A program made the translations under genes and the position numbers. Source: Rhodanobacter sp. B04 (GTDB taxonomy: Bacteria > Pseudomonadota > Gammaproteobacteria > Xanthomonadales > Rhodanobacteraceae). Taken from it: a stretch of DNA of 64,000 bases. Below the pieces are notes generated by a model. That model had not been told where the DNA came from. It searched no databases and worked only from the letters and a program-made list of their open reading frames with translations. The stretch is taken from NCBI RefSeq assembly GCF_002001125.1, contig NZ_MUNV01000012.1, positions 1 through 64,000 of the forward strand. Direction: 5' to 3'. This document shows, in pieces, positions 32,005 through 41,234 of this stretch (positions within the stretch are counted from its first letter, which is position 1; each line of letters starts with the position of its first letter).

Positions 32005-32847
32005 ATGGCACAGCCAGCTTTTCCTGACGGTCACTTCTACTCTCCAGTCGTTGATCCCGATGAGGCAATGCGTGACGCACAACGCATCTGGCCAACGGGA
32101 AGAGTGACCAGGGGGGTCGACCTCAATCCTGCAGGGCATGAGGAGCTTCTCGGCACGGTTTTCCCGCCATTGCTCAAAGACTTCAGCTACCCCGCCAGCG
32201 GATCGCCAGATGAGGAACTGGATCACTTCTATGACTTCAATGGCCAGTTCGACCGGCAGGATCCACGTGTACTCTTCTGCCTGTTGCGCATGATTCGACC
32301 TCGACGCATCGTCGAGGTGGGTTCGGGTTATTCCACGCTTCTCATGACCGACGTCAACCATCGCTTCCTGGATGGCACCGCGGCAATCACGTGCATCGAG
32401 CCATATCCCCGCCCTTTCCTGGCTCGGGCCTGCTCAGCCGGACATATCGCGCTTCTGCGCCAGCGCGTGCAGGAAGTCGACGAAGGCATGTTCGCGGACC
32501 TGCGTGATGGAGACATCCTGTTCATCGACTCCTCGCATGTCGCCAAAACCGGCAGTGACGTGAATCGACTGGTGCTGGATATCCTTCCGATACTCGCGCC
32601 GGGCGTCTACGTGCACTTCCACGATATTTTTCTGCCTTGCGATTACCCGCAACGATGGGTTTGCGAATTGGGCTTTTCGTGGAACGAACAATATCTGCTG
32701 CACGCCTTTCTCGCCTTCAATCCACGCTTCAAGGTGGTCTACGGGAGTGCCATAGCCCGTGAATGCCATACCGCCTCGCTGGCCGCGCTGCTTGGCGATA
32801 ACCCCATGAATGGCGGAAGCCTTTGGCTACGCCGAACATCCGACTGA
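32005..32847 (+). CDS. Class-I SAM-dependent methyltransferase
   Basis: A 280-residue protein with a Methyltransf_24-type fold. The SAM motif is RIVEVGSGYSTLLM near 101-114, the acidic residue is in TCIEPYP near 131, and ILFIDSSHVAKTGSDVNRLVLDILPIL followed by HFHDIFLP resembles O-methyltransferases of cephalosporin-hydroxylase/CmcI-like and surface-glycan loci. It is 86 bases after the acyltransferase gene and shares its lower GC, so a joint role in modifying a surface polysaccharide is likely. It ends in a two-way terminator. Confidence 0.85.
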   Translation: MAQPAFPDGHFYSPVVDPDEAMRDAQRIWPTGRVTRGVDLNPAGHEELLGTVFPPLLKDFSYPASGSPDEELDHFYDFNGQFDRQDPRVLFCLLRMIRPRRIVEVGSGYSTLLMTDVNHRFLDGTAAITCIEPYPRPFLARACSAGHIALLRQRVQEVDEGMFADLRDGDILFIDSSHVAKTGSDVNRLVLDILPILAPGVYVHFHDIFLPCDYPQRWVCELGFSWNEQYLLHAFLAFNPRFKVVYGSAIARECHTASLAALLGDNPMNGGSLWLRRTSD

Positions 32848-32894
32848 ACGCGGACTTTCACCTCAAAGCTGGCGCGCCCTTCCGGACGCACCAC

Positions 32895-32930
32895 AAAAAA
32901 TCCCCGGCAGCGAACCGCCGGGGATTTTTT
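32895..32930. terminator. Two-way terminator between the methyltransferase and S53 peptidase genes
   Basis: AAAAAATCCCCGG (32895-32907) pairs with CCGGGGATTTTTT (32918-32930) around a ten-base loop. The A- and T-runs on both sides make it a terminator in both directions for two convergent genes. Confidence 0.93.
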
Positions 32931-32971
32931 GCTTCGTGGTGGCCGCCTGAAAACGCGCAGCGGCTAAACGA

Positions 32972-35365
32972 TTACTTCGTTGCTGCCACAGTTGGTGGCG
33001 GCGTGGCAGCATAGATCTTCCATGCGGCCAACAGGTTCGCCGCATTTACAGAACCCAGGCCAGAAGCGAAGCTCCAGCCCGGCCGAGCCCCGAAGGCCCG
33101 GTTGTTGACGGTATAGCTGGTGGGCGCCGCGTCCCGGGTAGTCAGACCCAGCTGGAATGCACCTTGCTCCACTGTCCCATAGTAGTAACAGTTCGCCGTG
33201 GTGAACGCCAGATTGCTCGGCTGATAGCACTGCGAGGAAATCGCGCTGCGAGTGATGTTGTGGAACACGCAACCGCTGATGTTCCCGGGAGCAGGATCCG
33301 TACTGGCGCAGGCCGTCGGCACCGGATCATTGGAGGTACTGGTGCCGTACTCCTGACCCGCCAGAGCGTACAGAGTGGGTGCCGCATTGCCTGAACTGAC
33401 CGGACTGCCGGCGGTGCCCAGGCCCTGATCGATCAACGCCTGGATGCCGGCGAACATCGGCGAAGACAGCGAGGTGCCGCCACTGAGCGCCACCGGACCC
33501 GAGAAGTCGGGTGTGCAGGGATAATAGGATGTGCAAGTCACCACCCAGGTGGCGCCGCCATACGAGCCGGCAAACAGGGCCACATCCGGCAGGTCGCGCG
33601 ATGTATCCAGCGCAGCGTCGTATACCGCCGACTGCCATGCTGGCTTGGCATCCACCGACGAAGGACCACCACTGCCGGCCTCGGAGGTCGCGTAATACCC
33701 TTCTGGATCGTACTTCAGGTATTCCTGACAGAACGCCAGAACCGAGCTGAAACCGAAAGATTGGGCAGCCACGCCATTGCCGCAGGACTGGTTCCACGGG
33801 ATCTCCGGCACATAACCCCATGCCGAACCGCCATAGGCGTTCGTGGTGCTGGCAAAGTATTTGCTGGTGGTACCGTCGAGGACGTCAGCGGTATCCGTGC
33901 CGCCCACAGCCGTCACGTTGGGTGAGGTGGCAAACGAGTTGGCATCGACGCCCGAAGCGCCGTTGTAGCCATTAATGAGACCGCCATTGAAGCTCGGATT
34001 GGAACCGGAGTCACCGGTCGACACGAAGACGGAAATACCCTCGGCATCGGCCTGTGCCCACATGGCATCAATCGCCGTCTTGCTGGTGGAATCCGTGAAA
34101 TATTCACCATAGCCATAGCTGGCGCTGATGATGTTCGGCAGAGTCGTACCGTTGATCAGGTTGGTCGCCGCAATGAAAACGCCGCCGAAGAAATTCGTCG
34201 TCGCGTAGCCCGAAAAATCAGCGGTGTAATCGGAACAGCTGGCGACCTCGATATTTGCACCCGGAGCCATCGCGGTGGACCACTCTGCATCAAGCAGGGT
34301 CTCGCCCGACTCGCCAAAGTCGGCGACGGAGGGGTCATTGCAGTTGGTCGGGCCGCTGGTCGGTGCCGGATTGATCTGACTGAAGGTGCCGTTGTACTGG
34401 GTGAGATTGAATGTACTGACGAAGTTGGTCCAGTCTGCGGGCACCATGTCCTGGTCTTCGACGACGGCAATGGTCACGCCTGCACCGGTCACGCCTGCTT
34501 TGCGCAACACATTGGCGTTGTACATCTGGTTGAGATCGAAGGGCACCAGGCCACGTGCGCCACCCACGAAGTTGATCGCTTGTGGCTTGATCGCCTGTCC
34601 AGTGGCTGCCTGCACCTTCGCCACTTGCTGAAGTGCCTTCTGGGACGCTACATCCGCTGCGGATTTGAGATCGAACTTCTTCGTGGAAGCATTCCATTGC
34701 GCGATCTTCGGCTTCACATGTTGCGCCGTCGCATGGAAATCGTTCAGGCCCATCACGCCAACCACCACGTCCTTCAGCGCCACCGGAATGGCAATGTCGG
34801 TGGCATTCGCCAGGTGCTTCACCTTGTTGATCGTGTAGGCATTCTCCTGGGTATGGAACGCCTGGCGCACCTGGCCAGCGGTACCGCTGAAATCAATCTG
34901 CGTCTTGTTCGGGTAGACGCTGTTGACCTTGAAACCCTGCGAGGTCAGCCAGCTGGTCACCGCAGCGATATCGCCGTCGGTCACGCCGAAATTCTCGCCG
35001 AACTGCTGCGGCGTAAGCCACTGACGGAACTTGCCCGATTTCGGATCATGCTGGTCTGCGATGAGCTGCTTCAGCGCTGCCTGGCGCTGCGCACTGGGCC
35101 GGAGAACCAGCTGCATATGGTTCATCTTGGCCGTATCGGGAACATGATTGCTTGCCGCCTTGGTGACGAATCCCAGATGCGTGTTCGGGAGCGCTACCAG
35201 CGTGTTGTTATTGACCGTGCCGGTGACCCTCGAGGCCTCCGTGGTATTGATACCCGCCAAAGCCAGGTTTTTCACGGAAACCGGTGCCTGCGCAAGCAAC
35301 ATGGCTGGCGTACTGGCAAGCGCTGCCGCAATCGACGCACTGAGAATGAAATATCTTTGTTTCAT
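32972..35365 (-). CDS. Secreted S53-family (sedolisin/pseudomonalisin-like) peptidase
   Basis: An acid-acting serine-carboxyl endopeptidase of 797 residues. A signal peptide (to about 26) and an activation pro-domain (about 35-215, with PKSGKFRQWLTPQQFGENFGVT) precede the catalytic domain. The catalytic set is complete: E355 and D359 (GESGETLLDAEW), oxyanion D452 (STGDSGSN) and nucleophile S632 (SGGTSLSSP). It is followed by a C-terminal segment with cysteine pairs. It is likely autoprocessed and released, with a role in protein use in acidic soil-like niches. Upstream is a long AT-rich region. Confidence 0.93.
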   Translation of the reverse strand: MKQRYFILSASIAAALASTPAMLLAQAPVSVKNLALAGINTTEASRVTGTVNNNTLVALPNTHLGFVTKAASNHVPDTAKMNHMQLVLRPSAQRQAALKQLIADQHDPKSGKFRQWLTPQQFGENFGVTDGDIAAVTSWLTSQGFKVNSVYPNKTQIDFSGTAGQVRQAFHTQENAYTINKVKHLANATDIAIPVALKDVVVGVMGLNDFHATAQHVKPKIAQWNASTKKFDLKSAADVASQKALQQVAKVQAATGQAIKPQAINFVGGARGLVPFDLNQMYNANVLRKAGVTGAGVTIAVVEDQDMVPADWTNFVSTFNLTQYNGTFSQINPAPTSGPTNCNDPSVADFGESGETLLDAEWSTAMAPGANIEVASCSDYTADFSGYATTNFFGGVFIAATNLINGTTLPNIISASYGYGEYFTDSTSKTAIDAMWAQADAEGISVFVSTGDSGSNPSFNGGLINGYNGASGVDANSFATSPNVTAVGGTDTADVLDGTTSKYFASTTNAYGGSAWGYVPEIPWNQSCGNGVAAQSFGFSSVLAFCQEYLKYDPEGYYATSEAGSGGPSSVDAKPAWQSAVYDAALDTSRDLPDVALFAGSYGGATWVVTCTSYYPCTPDFSGPVALSGGTSLSSPMFAGIQALIDQGLGTAGSPVSSGNAAPTLYALAGQEYGTSTSNDPVPTACASTDPAPGNISGCVFHNITRSAISSQCYQPSNLAFTTANCYYYGTVEQGAFQLGLTTRDAAPTSYTVNNRAFGARPGWSFASGLGSVNAANLLAAWKIYAATPPPTVAATK

Positions 35366-36197
35366 CTTTGTAGCTCCCTATGTAAGTTGGTCAAAAAGTC
35401 GATGGCGCACTTGCCAGATCCACTTTGCGAACTGCACCTTGCGTGCACACCTACGCCCACTACTACCGAAACTTCCCCACCCTCCACTGCGAATGAACGG
35501 GGACGCCGTTCATTCGCCTTTACTGCACCGTAGGCAACAGCAACTCCCGCGTGTTGATCTGCCGTTGCTCAACAATGAAAAAAAAGAACCCCCCACGGCA
35601 ACGAGCCATGTGCAATTCATACAAATCCGATTCCCTCACCGATCACCCGGATACATGCCCTGCGTAGCGTTGCCTTCATAAAGACCGATGAGGAAACGTC
35701 TCAAGTTGCCGCTTGAAGTGTGCGCCGACCAATTAATGCCTGCAATGCTATTTGCAGGCAATTTTCCATGAACTCGATCGCCAAATTCGTTATCCCAATA
35801 AAGTCATCGCATTGCAATAAATTGCGATTTCACGTCATGGGCGAAAATAATTGCAGATAAATATTGCGGCGAAGCTCATGGCATCAATTTCAAATGTGCC
35901 AGCAAGTCAATGGCATAGGCAAAGCCATTCGTGATGGATCCGGAATGGTGCTTCGCCCGTGTCGAAATAAATTGCGTCGGCAATACGTCAGCAACAATTT
36001 CCCACGCCATTATAATCAATGGCATAAACCAGCGAGTGTGTAGTCAACACGCAGCCAAATATCCGCAAGCAATTGCGCAGCATTTGATATAACCAAAGGT
36101 TATCGCATGCGCATCGGCGAACCTCGCAGAACCATCACCATCCTGTGCGGCGCGTTCGCAGGGATGACAAGCAAGGGCACGATTTTTCTAGACCCCA
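35366..36197. other. AT-rich gene-free region upstream of the S53 peptidase
   Basis: An 830-base stretch with no supportable gene, much richer in A+T than its surroundings. It repeats short words such as TTGC/GCAA, CAATTGC, ATAAATTGC and ATGGCATAA. It holds the promoter and leader of the S53 gene at its left end, a hairpin at 35737-35760, and the 3' flank of the GT2 gene at its right. A short frame at 36107-36289 has no protein-like features. It may be a regulatory region, a decayed insert, or a foreign remnant. Confidence 0.6.
35737..35765. terminator. Hairpin within the AT-rich region
   Basis: TGCCTGCAA (35737-35745) and TTGCAGGCA (35752-35760) form a perfect nine-base stem with a TGCTAT loop, followed by ATTTT on the plus strand. 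It looks like a terminator, but no gene in reach on the plus strand needs one, so it may belong to an unseen small RNA or be a relic. Confidence 0.5.
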
Positions 36198-36965
36198 TTA
36201 ACGATCCACTCGCTGAGCAGATCGCCGCAGCTCGTACAACTTGGCGTATTTCAGGAACGCGTAGAACGCGTGGATGCGGGCGGCGATGAAGCCGGCCCAG
36301 CCCGAGCGGTAATGTCCACGCAGCACGTAGTAACGCAGGAAGGCCACTGCCGGATAGAGCACCATGCGCAGACGCAGCCAGGACAGCTTGCGCGGAGCCA
36401 GATCCGCCAGCTGCATGGTGGAGTAGCGGTTGGCCTTGGCAACACGTCCGGCTATATCGGGTTCGCCGGCATGATCAATCACCACGTCGAGTACCCCGAT
36501 CGGACCATCCACCAGCACCGACTCATGCACCTGGTGATCGCTCATCCGCGCGCGCTGGCGATCGAACAGCCGCACGTAATGATTGAGCCGGCTGTGCAAT
36601 GACTGCCAGCGCCAGAACTGCCACTCGCGGCGCCATAGCTGATAGCCCGCATGGACTGGTGCCTGCAATGCCTGCTGCAGGATGGCGGCGCCCGCCGGCG
36701 TGAGCGACTCATCGGAGTCGAGCAGCAACACCCAGCGCTGGCTGGCCAGGTCGATGGCTGCCTGCTTCTGCGCGCTGTAGCCCGCAAACGGCTGGCTATG
36801 GATATGTGCACCGTAGTGCGCGGCAATCGCCAACGTGGCGTCCGTCGAGCCCGAATCCAGCACCACGATCTCGTCGGCCCAGGCTACCGAGCGCAGGCAG
36901 GCGTCGAGCGTGCCGGCGTTGTTCATTGTGGTCACCACGACCGACAACGGTTCACGCTGGCTCAT
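36198..36965 (-). CDS. GT2 glycosyltransferase (WaaE/KdtX-like)
   Basis: A 255-residue GT-A transferase. The nucleotide-sugar region reads SVVVTTMNNAGTLDACLRSVAWADEIVVLDSGSTDAT, then FAGYSAQKQAAIDLA and the metal-binding WVLLLDSDES, all typical of inner-core LPS beta-1,4-glucosyltransferase WaaE relatives. The C terminus has helices that dock to the membrane. The start at 36965 has a GGGAGG site. It overlaps the end of the O-antigen-ligase gene by 14 bases, so the two are coupled. Confidence 0.9.
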   Translation of the reverse strand: MSQREPLSVVVTTMNNAGTLDACLRSVAWADEIVVLDSGSTDATLAIAAHYGAHIHSQPFAGYSAQKQAAIDLASQRWVLLLDSDESLTPAGAAILQQALQAPVHAGYQLWRREWQFWRWQSLHSRLNHYVRLFDRQRARMSDHQVHESVLVDGPIGVLDVVIDHAGEPDIAGRVAKANRYSTMQLADLAPRKLSWLRLRMVLYPAVAFLRYYVLRGHYRSGWAGFIAARIHAFYAFLKYAKLYELRRSAQRVDR

Positions 36966-38217
36966 CGTCACCTCCCACCACATACAGTGCGGCACACCAT
37001 AGCCCGAGCAGCCAGCCGAACAGCAGACCCCACCATGCCGAATAGAAGGCCAGATGGGTGTTCAACGGAAACAGCATGACAGCCAGCGCCAGAGTGGCGG
37101 GGAACGCGCGCATGCGCGCCGCTTCGCCTACCCTGCGCCATGCACGCCATGCCAGCACGCCGGCGGCCAGCCACAATGACAAGCCAAGCACGCCGGTTTC
37201 GGTGAGTATCTCCAGCACCAGTTGATGCGGGTGACACGCGCCCTCGCCCACGCCGCAGGACTCCGCGGTAAGGAAGTGATCATTTGCCGGTGCGTAACGC
37301 GGATAGGCATAGCGGAAACCGCGCACGCCGACGCCATCGACCGGATGCGCTGCAACCATCTTCACGCTGGTACGCCAGATATCCAGCCGGCCGCTGAGCG
37401 CGGTATCGACGGACTGCCCCGTGCCTTGCAAGGCCAGCAGGGTGCGATCCATCCGCATCTGAAAGCGCGTCGAGGTTCTCCAGGCGATGCCGCCGGCAAG
37501 CACCAGCAGCAATGCACCGATCGCGCAGAGCCCGGCAAAGCGCAGCGGCGAGCGCGCTTCGCGCCAGGCAAAACCGAGCGCCACCAGCGCGTAACTCACC
37601 CACGCCGCACGCGAGCCGGCCAGAAGCACCGGGCCCAGCACCAGCACGAACGCAAGCAACAGACCTGCCCGGCCCCAGCGCCGGCGCGCCGCCCACAACG
37701 CAAACGGCGACAGCACGGCAAGGGTTGGACCCAGCTTGAGATCGGTGGCGCCGAAGATACCGGAGATGCGCTCGGCCTCGGCATGTCCGGCCACGCTCCA
37801 GCCGGTCAGCGCCTGCATCCAGGCATCCACGGTCCACAGCGCGAGCACCAGCGCGACCGCCGCATACAGCGCCTGCAGCTTGCTGTCACGGCGGATCGCA
37901 AAGCACGCATACAGGCCGAGCGGCGCATAGCGCAGCAGCGCCAGCACGGTGCCCCAGCTCTTGCCCGGCACCACGGAGCCGAACGCAGACAACAGCGCAG
38001 CCCCCGCATAAGCCGCCAGCAACCACAACAACAGTCGCGCCCCCGGATGCTGCCGCCAGGCCCACGGCTCACGTGCAAACAGCAGCAGCACTCCGAGCAG
38101 GCAAAGAAAGGTACCCAGTTCGGAACTTCGCCCGAACGGCAGCAAGGCGACCACCAGCCAGTACGGCAACAGCGGGGAACGCAGTGCTGCCTTGAGCGAG
38201 GTACCGAAGGAATTCAT
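36952..38217 (-). CDS. O-antigen ligase family protein (WaaL-like)
   Basis: A ~421-residue membrane protein with about 11-12 helices that transfers an undecaprenyl-linked polymer to lipid A-core or to other acceptors. The Wzy_C/WaaL hallmarks are the large periplasmic loop carrying SGRLDIWRTSVKMVAAHPVDGVGVRGFRYAYPRYAP and HPHQLVLEILTETGVLGLSLW. Start is uncertain: ATG 38217 is taken, but an ATG at 38247 is in frame and neither has a good ribosome site. It might instead be an O-antigen polymerase; the family is shared. Confidence 0.87.
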   Translation of the reverse strand: MNSFGTSLKAALRSPLLPYWLVVALLPFGRSSELGTFLCLLGVLLLFAREPWAWRQHPGARLLLWLLAAYAGAALLSAFGSVVPGKSWGTVLALLRYAPLGLYACFAIRRDSKLQALYAAVALVLALWTVDAWMQALTGWSVAGHAEAERISGIFGATDLKLGPTLAVLSPFALWAARRRWGRAGLLLAFVLVLGPVLLAGSRAAWVSYALVALGFAWREARSPLRFAGLCAIGALLLVLAGGIAWRTSTRFQMRMDRTLLALQGTGQSVDTALSGRLDIWRTSVKMVAAHPVDGVGVRGFRYAYPRYAPANDHFLTAESCGVGEGACHPHQLVLEILTETGVLGLSLWLAAGVLAWRAWRRVGEAARMRAFPATLALAVMLFPLNTHLAFYSAWWGLLFGWLLGLWCAALYVVGGDDEPA

Positions 38218-38292
38218 GCGCGGATCGAGGCGAAGGCGATCCGGCATTGTAGGCGACCGGGCACAGCCGCGGACCCGGAGCCCGCCAAGACT

Positions 38293-39420
38293 TCAGCTGC
38301 CGGCCACTTCGTCGTAAAGCGCCAGCGTGCTGTGCTGCATGTCGATCAGGCGATAGCTCTGCAACGGAGAGATGGACGGCGCCACCCGCAACAACTCGGC
38401 GGCACGCTCGACCAGCCGCTCGCGATCACCCGGCGGTACGCGCCCGGCCGGATACAGCTCGGCCAGCAATTCGCCGACGCCACCGTGCGCATAGCCGAGT
38501 ACCGGCCGGCACAGCGACAAGGCCTCGATCACGGTTCGCCCGAACGATTCGGGCTTGTTCGACAGCTGCAAAACCAGCGACGACACCGCATAAATGTCGC
38601 GGATGTCGCTACGCGGCGGCGTCAGCACCACCTGCGTGGTGACCCCGCGCATGCTGATCAGCTCGCGCAGTTCCTTCACGTAGGCTTCGCGACCGGGCTC
38701 GATCACGCCCAGCAGCAACAGGCGTGCCTCGATCCCGCGACGTTTCAGGTCGGCCAGCAGTTCGATCGCGTCGTGATGACCCTTCAGCCGTGTACCGCGC
38801 CCGGGTAGGGTCAGCATCGGCGCACCGATCAGTGCCGGAAATTCCGCAAAGAAGGCCTTTTGCCACGCATCGTCCGGGCGATGCCCGTAAGGAAACGCCG
38901 CCGGGTCGATCCCACGCGGAATCACCTTCACTTTGCCCGGCTCCAGCCAGCGGTAATGGCTGAGCACGTAGTCACGCACGGTTTGCGAAACCGCGATCAC
39001 CCGCTCACCGCGCAACAGGATCGCGCTGTAACTGCCCGGCGAATTCAGCCCGTGCACGGTGGTGATGAAATGCGGCCGCACTGCCATCCCTTTCAGGGCC
39101 CACCAGCCCATCCATGCCGGCAACCGCGAGCGGGCATGCACGATGTCGGGCTTGAGTTCGTGCAGCACACGCCGCAAGGCGCCAAGGCGGGTCAGCGTAC
39201 CCAGCGACTTGCGCCCGAGATCGAGCGTGATGTGTTCGCTGCCCTCGGCCAGCAGTTGCTCGGTCAGCCGGCCGCCGGCCGAGATCACGACCGAGCGATG
39301 ACCCGCCTGCACCAGCGCCCGTGCGATCTCCAGCGCCGAGCGCTCCGCGCCGCCCGAATGCAGCGCGGGGATCAACTGGACCACAGTCAGCAGCCTGGCG
39401 GGTACGACAATGCTGGACAT
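38293..39420 (-). CDS. GT4-family glycosyltransferase (LPS-type)
   Basis: A ~375-residue GT-B transferase. The N-terminal part has LLTVVQLIPALHSGGAERSALEIARALVQAGH, the usual 'GGAE' acceptor-domain motif. The C-terminal part has LTLPGRGTRLKGHHDAIELLADL and the E-x7-E region KPESFGRTVIEALSLCRPVLGYAHGGVGELL. Starts at 39420 or 39444 are possible. It is 75 bases upstream of the O-antigen ligase gene; the minus-strand order GT4, ligase, GT2 suggests core-oligosaccharide or O-chain assembly. Confidence 0.92.
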   Translation of the reverse strand: MSSIVVPARLLTVVQLIPALHSGGAERSALEIARALVQAGHRSVVISAGGRLTEQLLAEGSEHITLDLGRKSLGTLTRLGALRRVLHELKPDIVHARSRLPAWMGWWALKGMAVRPHFITTVHGLNSPGSYSAILLRGERVIAVSQTVRDYVLSHYRWLEPGKVKVIPRGIDPAAFPYGHRPDDAWQKAFFAEFPALIGAPMLTLPGRGTRLKGHHDAIELLADLKRRGIEARLLLLGVIEPGREAYVKELRELISMRGVTTQVVLTPPRSDIRDIYAVSSLVLQLSNKPESFGRTVIEALSLCRPVLGYAHGGVGELLAELYPAGRVPPGDRERLVERAAELLRVAPSISPLQSYRLIDMQHSTLALYDEVAGS

Positions 39421-39497
39421 GAGCTCTGGACTGGACGCTTTCATTCCCAGAGGCAAGCAAAAACAATGCCGCCAGCTGCTCGAATGAACTCAACCGG

Positions 39498-39707
39498 TCA
39501 ATCGCGCAGCACGTAATGCGCGCCGCAGTAGGCGCAGGTTGACTCACCACCGTCATCGACGATCGGCAGATACACCTTCGGGTGCGAATTCCACAGCTCC
39601 ATGCCCGGCATCGGGCAGGACAACGGCAGGTCCGTACGCGTCACTTCGTAACGATTTTCGGCATTTGCCGGCACCAGCGGCACGGCCGCGGAAAGGGGAC
39701 GCGACAT
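39498..39707 (-). CDS. Zinc-finger (zf-CHCC) domain protein
   Basis: A 69-residue protein with the zf-CHCC pattern at its C terminus: SHPKVYLPI, then the pair C-A-Y-C (STCAYCGAHYVL), with an upstream conserved cysteine in LSCPMPG. The same fold occurs in the NDUFS6-like accessory subunit of complex I and in small bacterial proteins of unknown role. It sits at the head of the minus-strand glycosyltransferase group, 77 bases before the GT4 gene; the proximity may be incidental. Confidence 0.88.
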   Translation of the reverse strand: MSRPLSAAVPLVPANAENRYEVTRTDLPLSCPMPGMELWNSHPKVYLPIVDDGGESTCAYCGAHYVLRD

Positions 39708-39900
39708 GAGGGAACTCCAGACTGGACATCAGGCCGCAAATGGTAGCAGGCTGAAGCCTTCTGTCGGGGGGCGACGGAAGGGGCTCGTGGGGAGCCGGCA
39801 GCCATGTCTGCTGGCTGGATTCATGTGAATTTCATCAGGCACGGACATACATCCTCGCCCCGGCGCCATGCGCCGGGATTCACTCGTTCAGGAGCAAACC

Positions 39901-41166
39901 ATGGACTCTGGAAAGATCATTGAACGTGTCAAGGGCATCTTGACGACACCCCAGACCGAATGGCCGGTGGCTGCGGCCGAACCGGCGACGGTCAGCGGGT
40001 TGTACAGTGGCTATATCGCGATTCTCGCGGCGTTGCCGGCCATCGCCGGCTTCATCAAGGGCAGTCTGATCGGCACCGGCGCATTTGGCATCACGGTACG
40101 CATGCCGATCGGTTTTGGCATCGGCGAGATGCTGCTGCGCTATGTGCTGACCCTGGTGCTCGCCTATGTCGTCGCGCTGATCATCAGCCTGTTGGCACCC
40201 AGCTTCGGCGGCCAGAAGGACACCACGCAGGGATTGAAGACCGTCGCCTACGCCTGGACGGCCTACTGGGTAGCTGGCATTGCCCTGATCGTGCCCTGGC
40301 TGGGCTGGCTTATCGCGATCCTCGGTGGCATCTACTCGATCTATCTGCTCTACGTGGGCTTGCCGCATACCATGAAATGCCCGTCGGACAAGGCGGCCGG
40401 CTACACGGCGGTGAGCGTGATCATCGCCATCGTGCTGGGCTGGATCATCAGCATCGTCATCGGTTCCGTCTTCGCAGTTGCCGCGCTAGGCGGCGGCGCG
40501 ATGAGCGGCATGCAAATCACCAGCAGCGACGGTAGCAGCGTCAGCGTCGACGGCAACAGCGCCCTCGGCAAGCTGGCCGCGATGGGTCAGCAGGCGGAAC
40601 AGGCCAGCAAGGAACTCGACGCTGCGCAGAAATCCGGCGACAACGCCGCGCAGCAGGCCGCGATGGGTAAGATGATGGGCGCGGTATCCGGCACCAACGG
40701 CAGTGTCGAGGCGCTTGCGCCGGATCAGATCAAGGCTTTCCTGCCCGACAGCCTCGGCAGCCTCAAGCGCACCAGCATCTCGGCCCAGCGCAACAACGCG
40801 ATGGGCATGCAGGTCTCCGATGCCAGCGCCGAGTACGGCAACGACAGCGGCCAGCACATCACGCTGGAGGTCACCGATACCGGCGGCGCCAAGGGCTTTG
40901 TGGCGATGGCCGCCGCGATGGCGCCCGAAGAGGACAAGGAGACCGACCACAGCTATGAGAAGACCCACACCGTCGACGGCAATATGGTGCACGAGGCATG
41001 GGATACCCAGTCCAAGTCCGGCGAATACAGCGTGGTGCTCGGCCAGCGCTTCACGGTCAAGGCGAACGGCAACCCTGACAGCATCGATCAGCTGAAGCAG
41101 GCCGTCACCAGCATCGACCTGAGCAAACTGGAATCGCTGAAGGATGCGGGCGTGAAATCCAACTGA
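39901..41166 (+). CDS. Yip1-domain membrane protein with a C-terminal extra-membrane domain
   Basis: A 421-residue protein. The first ~205 residues are a Yip1-like domain with about five helices (IAILAALPAIAGFIKGSLIG, LLRYVLTLVLAYVVALIISLLA, YWVAGIALIVPWLGWLIAILGGIYSIYLLYVGLP, AVSVIIAIVLGWIISIVIGSVFAV). A linker rich in glutamine, alanine and serine follows, then a ~150-residue soluble domain (LAPDQIKAFLPDSLGSLKRTSISAQRN, then YEKTHTVDGNMVHEAWD) with no match I recognise. The start at 39901 has an AGGAG site. Bacterial Yip1-domain proteins have no defined role. Confidence 0.85.
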   Translation: MDSGKIIERVKGILTTPQTEWPVAAAEPATVSGLYSGYIAILAALPAIAGFIKGSLIGTGAFGITVRMPIGFGIGEMLLRYVLTLVLAYVVALIISLLAPSFGGQKDTTQGLKTVAYAWTAYWVAGIALIVPWLGWLIAILGGIYSIYLLYVGLPHTMKCPSDKAAGYTAVSVIIAIVLGWIISIVIGSVFAVAALGGGAMSGMQITSSDGSSVSVDGNSALGKLAAMGQQAEQASKELDAAQKSGDNAAQQAAMGKMMGAVSGTNGSVEALAPDQIKAFLPDSLGSLKRTSISAQRNNAMGMQVSDASAEYGNDSGQHITLEVTDTGGAKGFVAMAAAMAPEEDKETDHSYEKTHTVDGNMVHEAWDTQSKSGEYSVVLGQRFTVKANGNPDSIDQLKQAVTSIDLSKLESLKDAGVKSN

Positions 41167-41184
41167 TCCAGCGGCATGGTCCAT

Positions 41185-41216
41185 AAAAAAACCGCGCCAT
41201 ACCGGCGCGGTTTTTT
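41185..41216. terminator. Two-way terminator between the Yip1-domain and YceI genes
   Basis: AAAAAACCGCGCC (41186-41198) pairs with GGCGCGGTTTTTT (41204-41216) around a five-base loop, with poly-A/poly-T on both sides. It serves the two convergent genes. Confidence 0.93.
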
Positions 41217-41234
41217 CATGAACACTGCGAGTGC

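Noticed and set aside
35737..35765. Hairpin in the AT-rich gap as proof of a small RNA
   Set aside because: A stem with a short T-run alone is not enough; no promoter pairing with it was evident. Kept only as a hairpin feature.
36107..36289. Short plus-strand frame in the AT-rich gap
   Set aside because: 60 codons, no ribosome site, runs into the GT2 gene on the other strand, no recognisable features.
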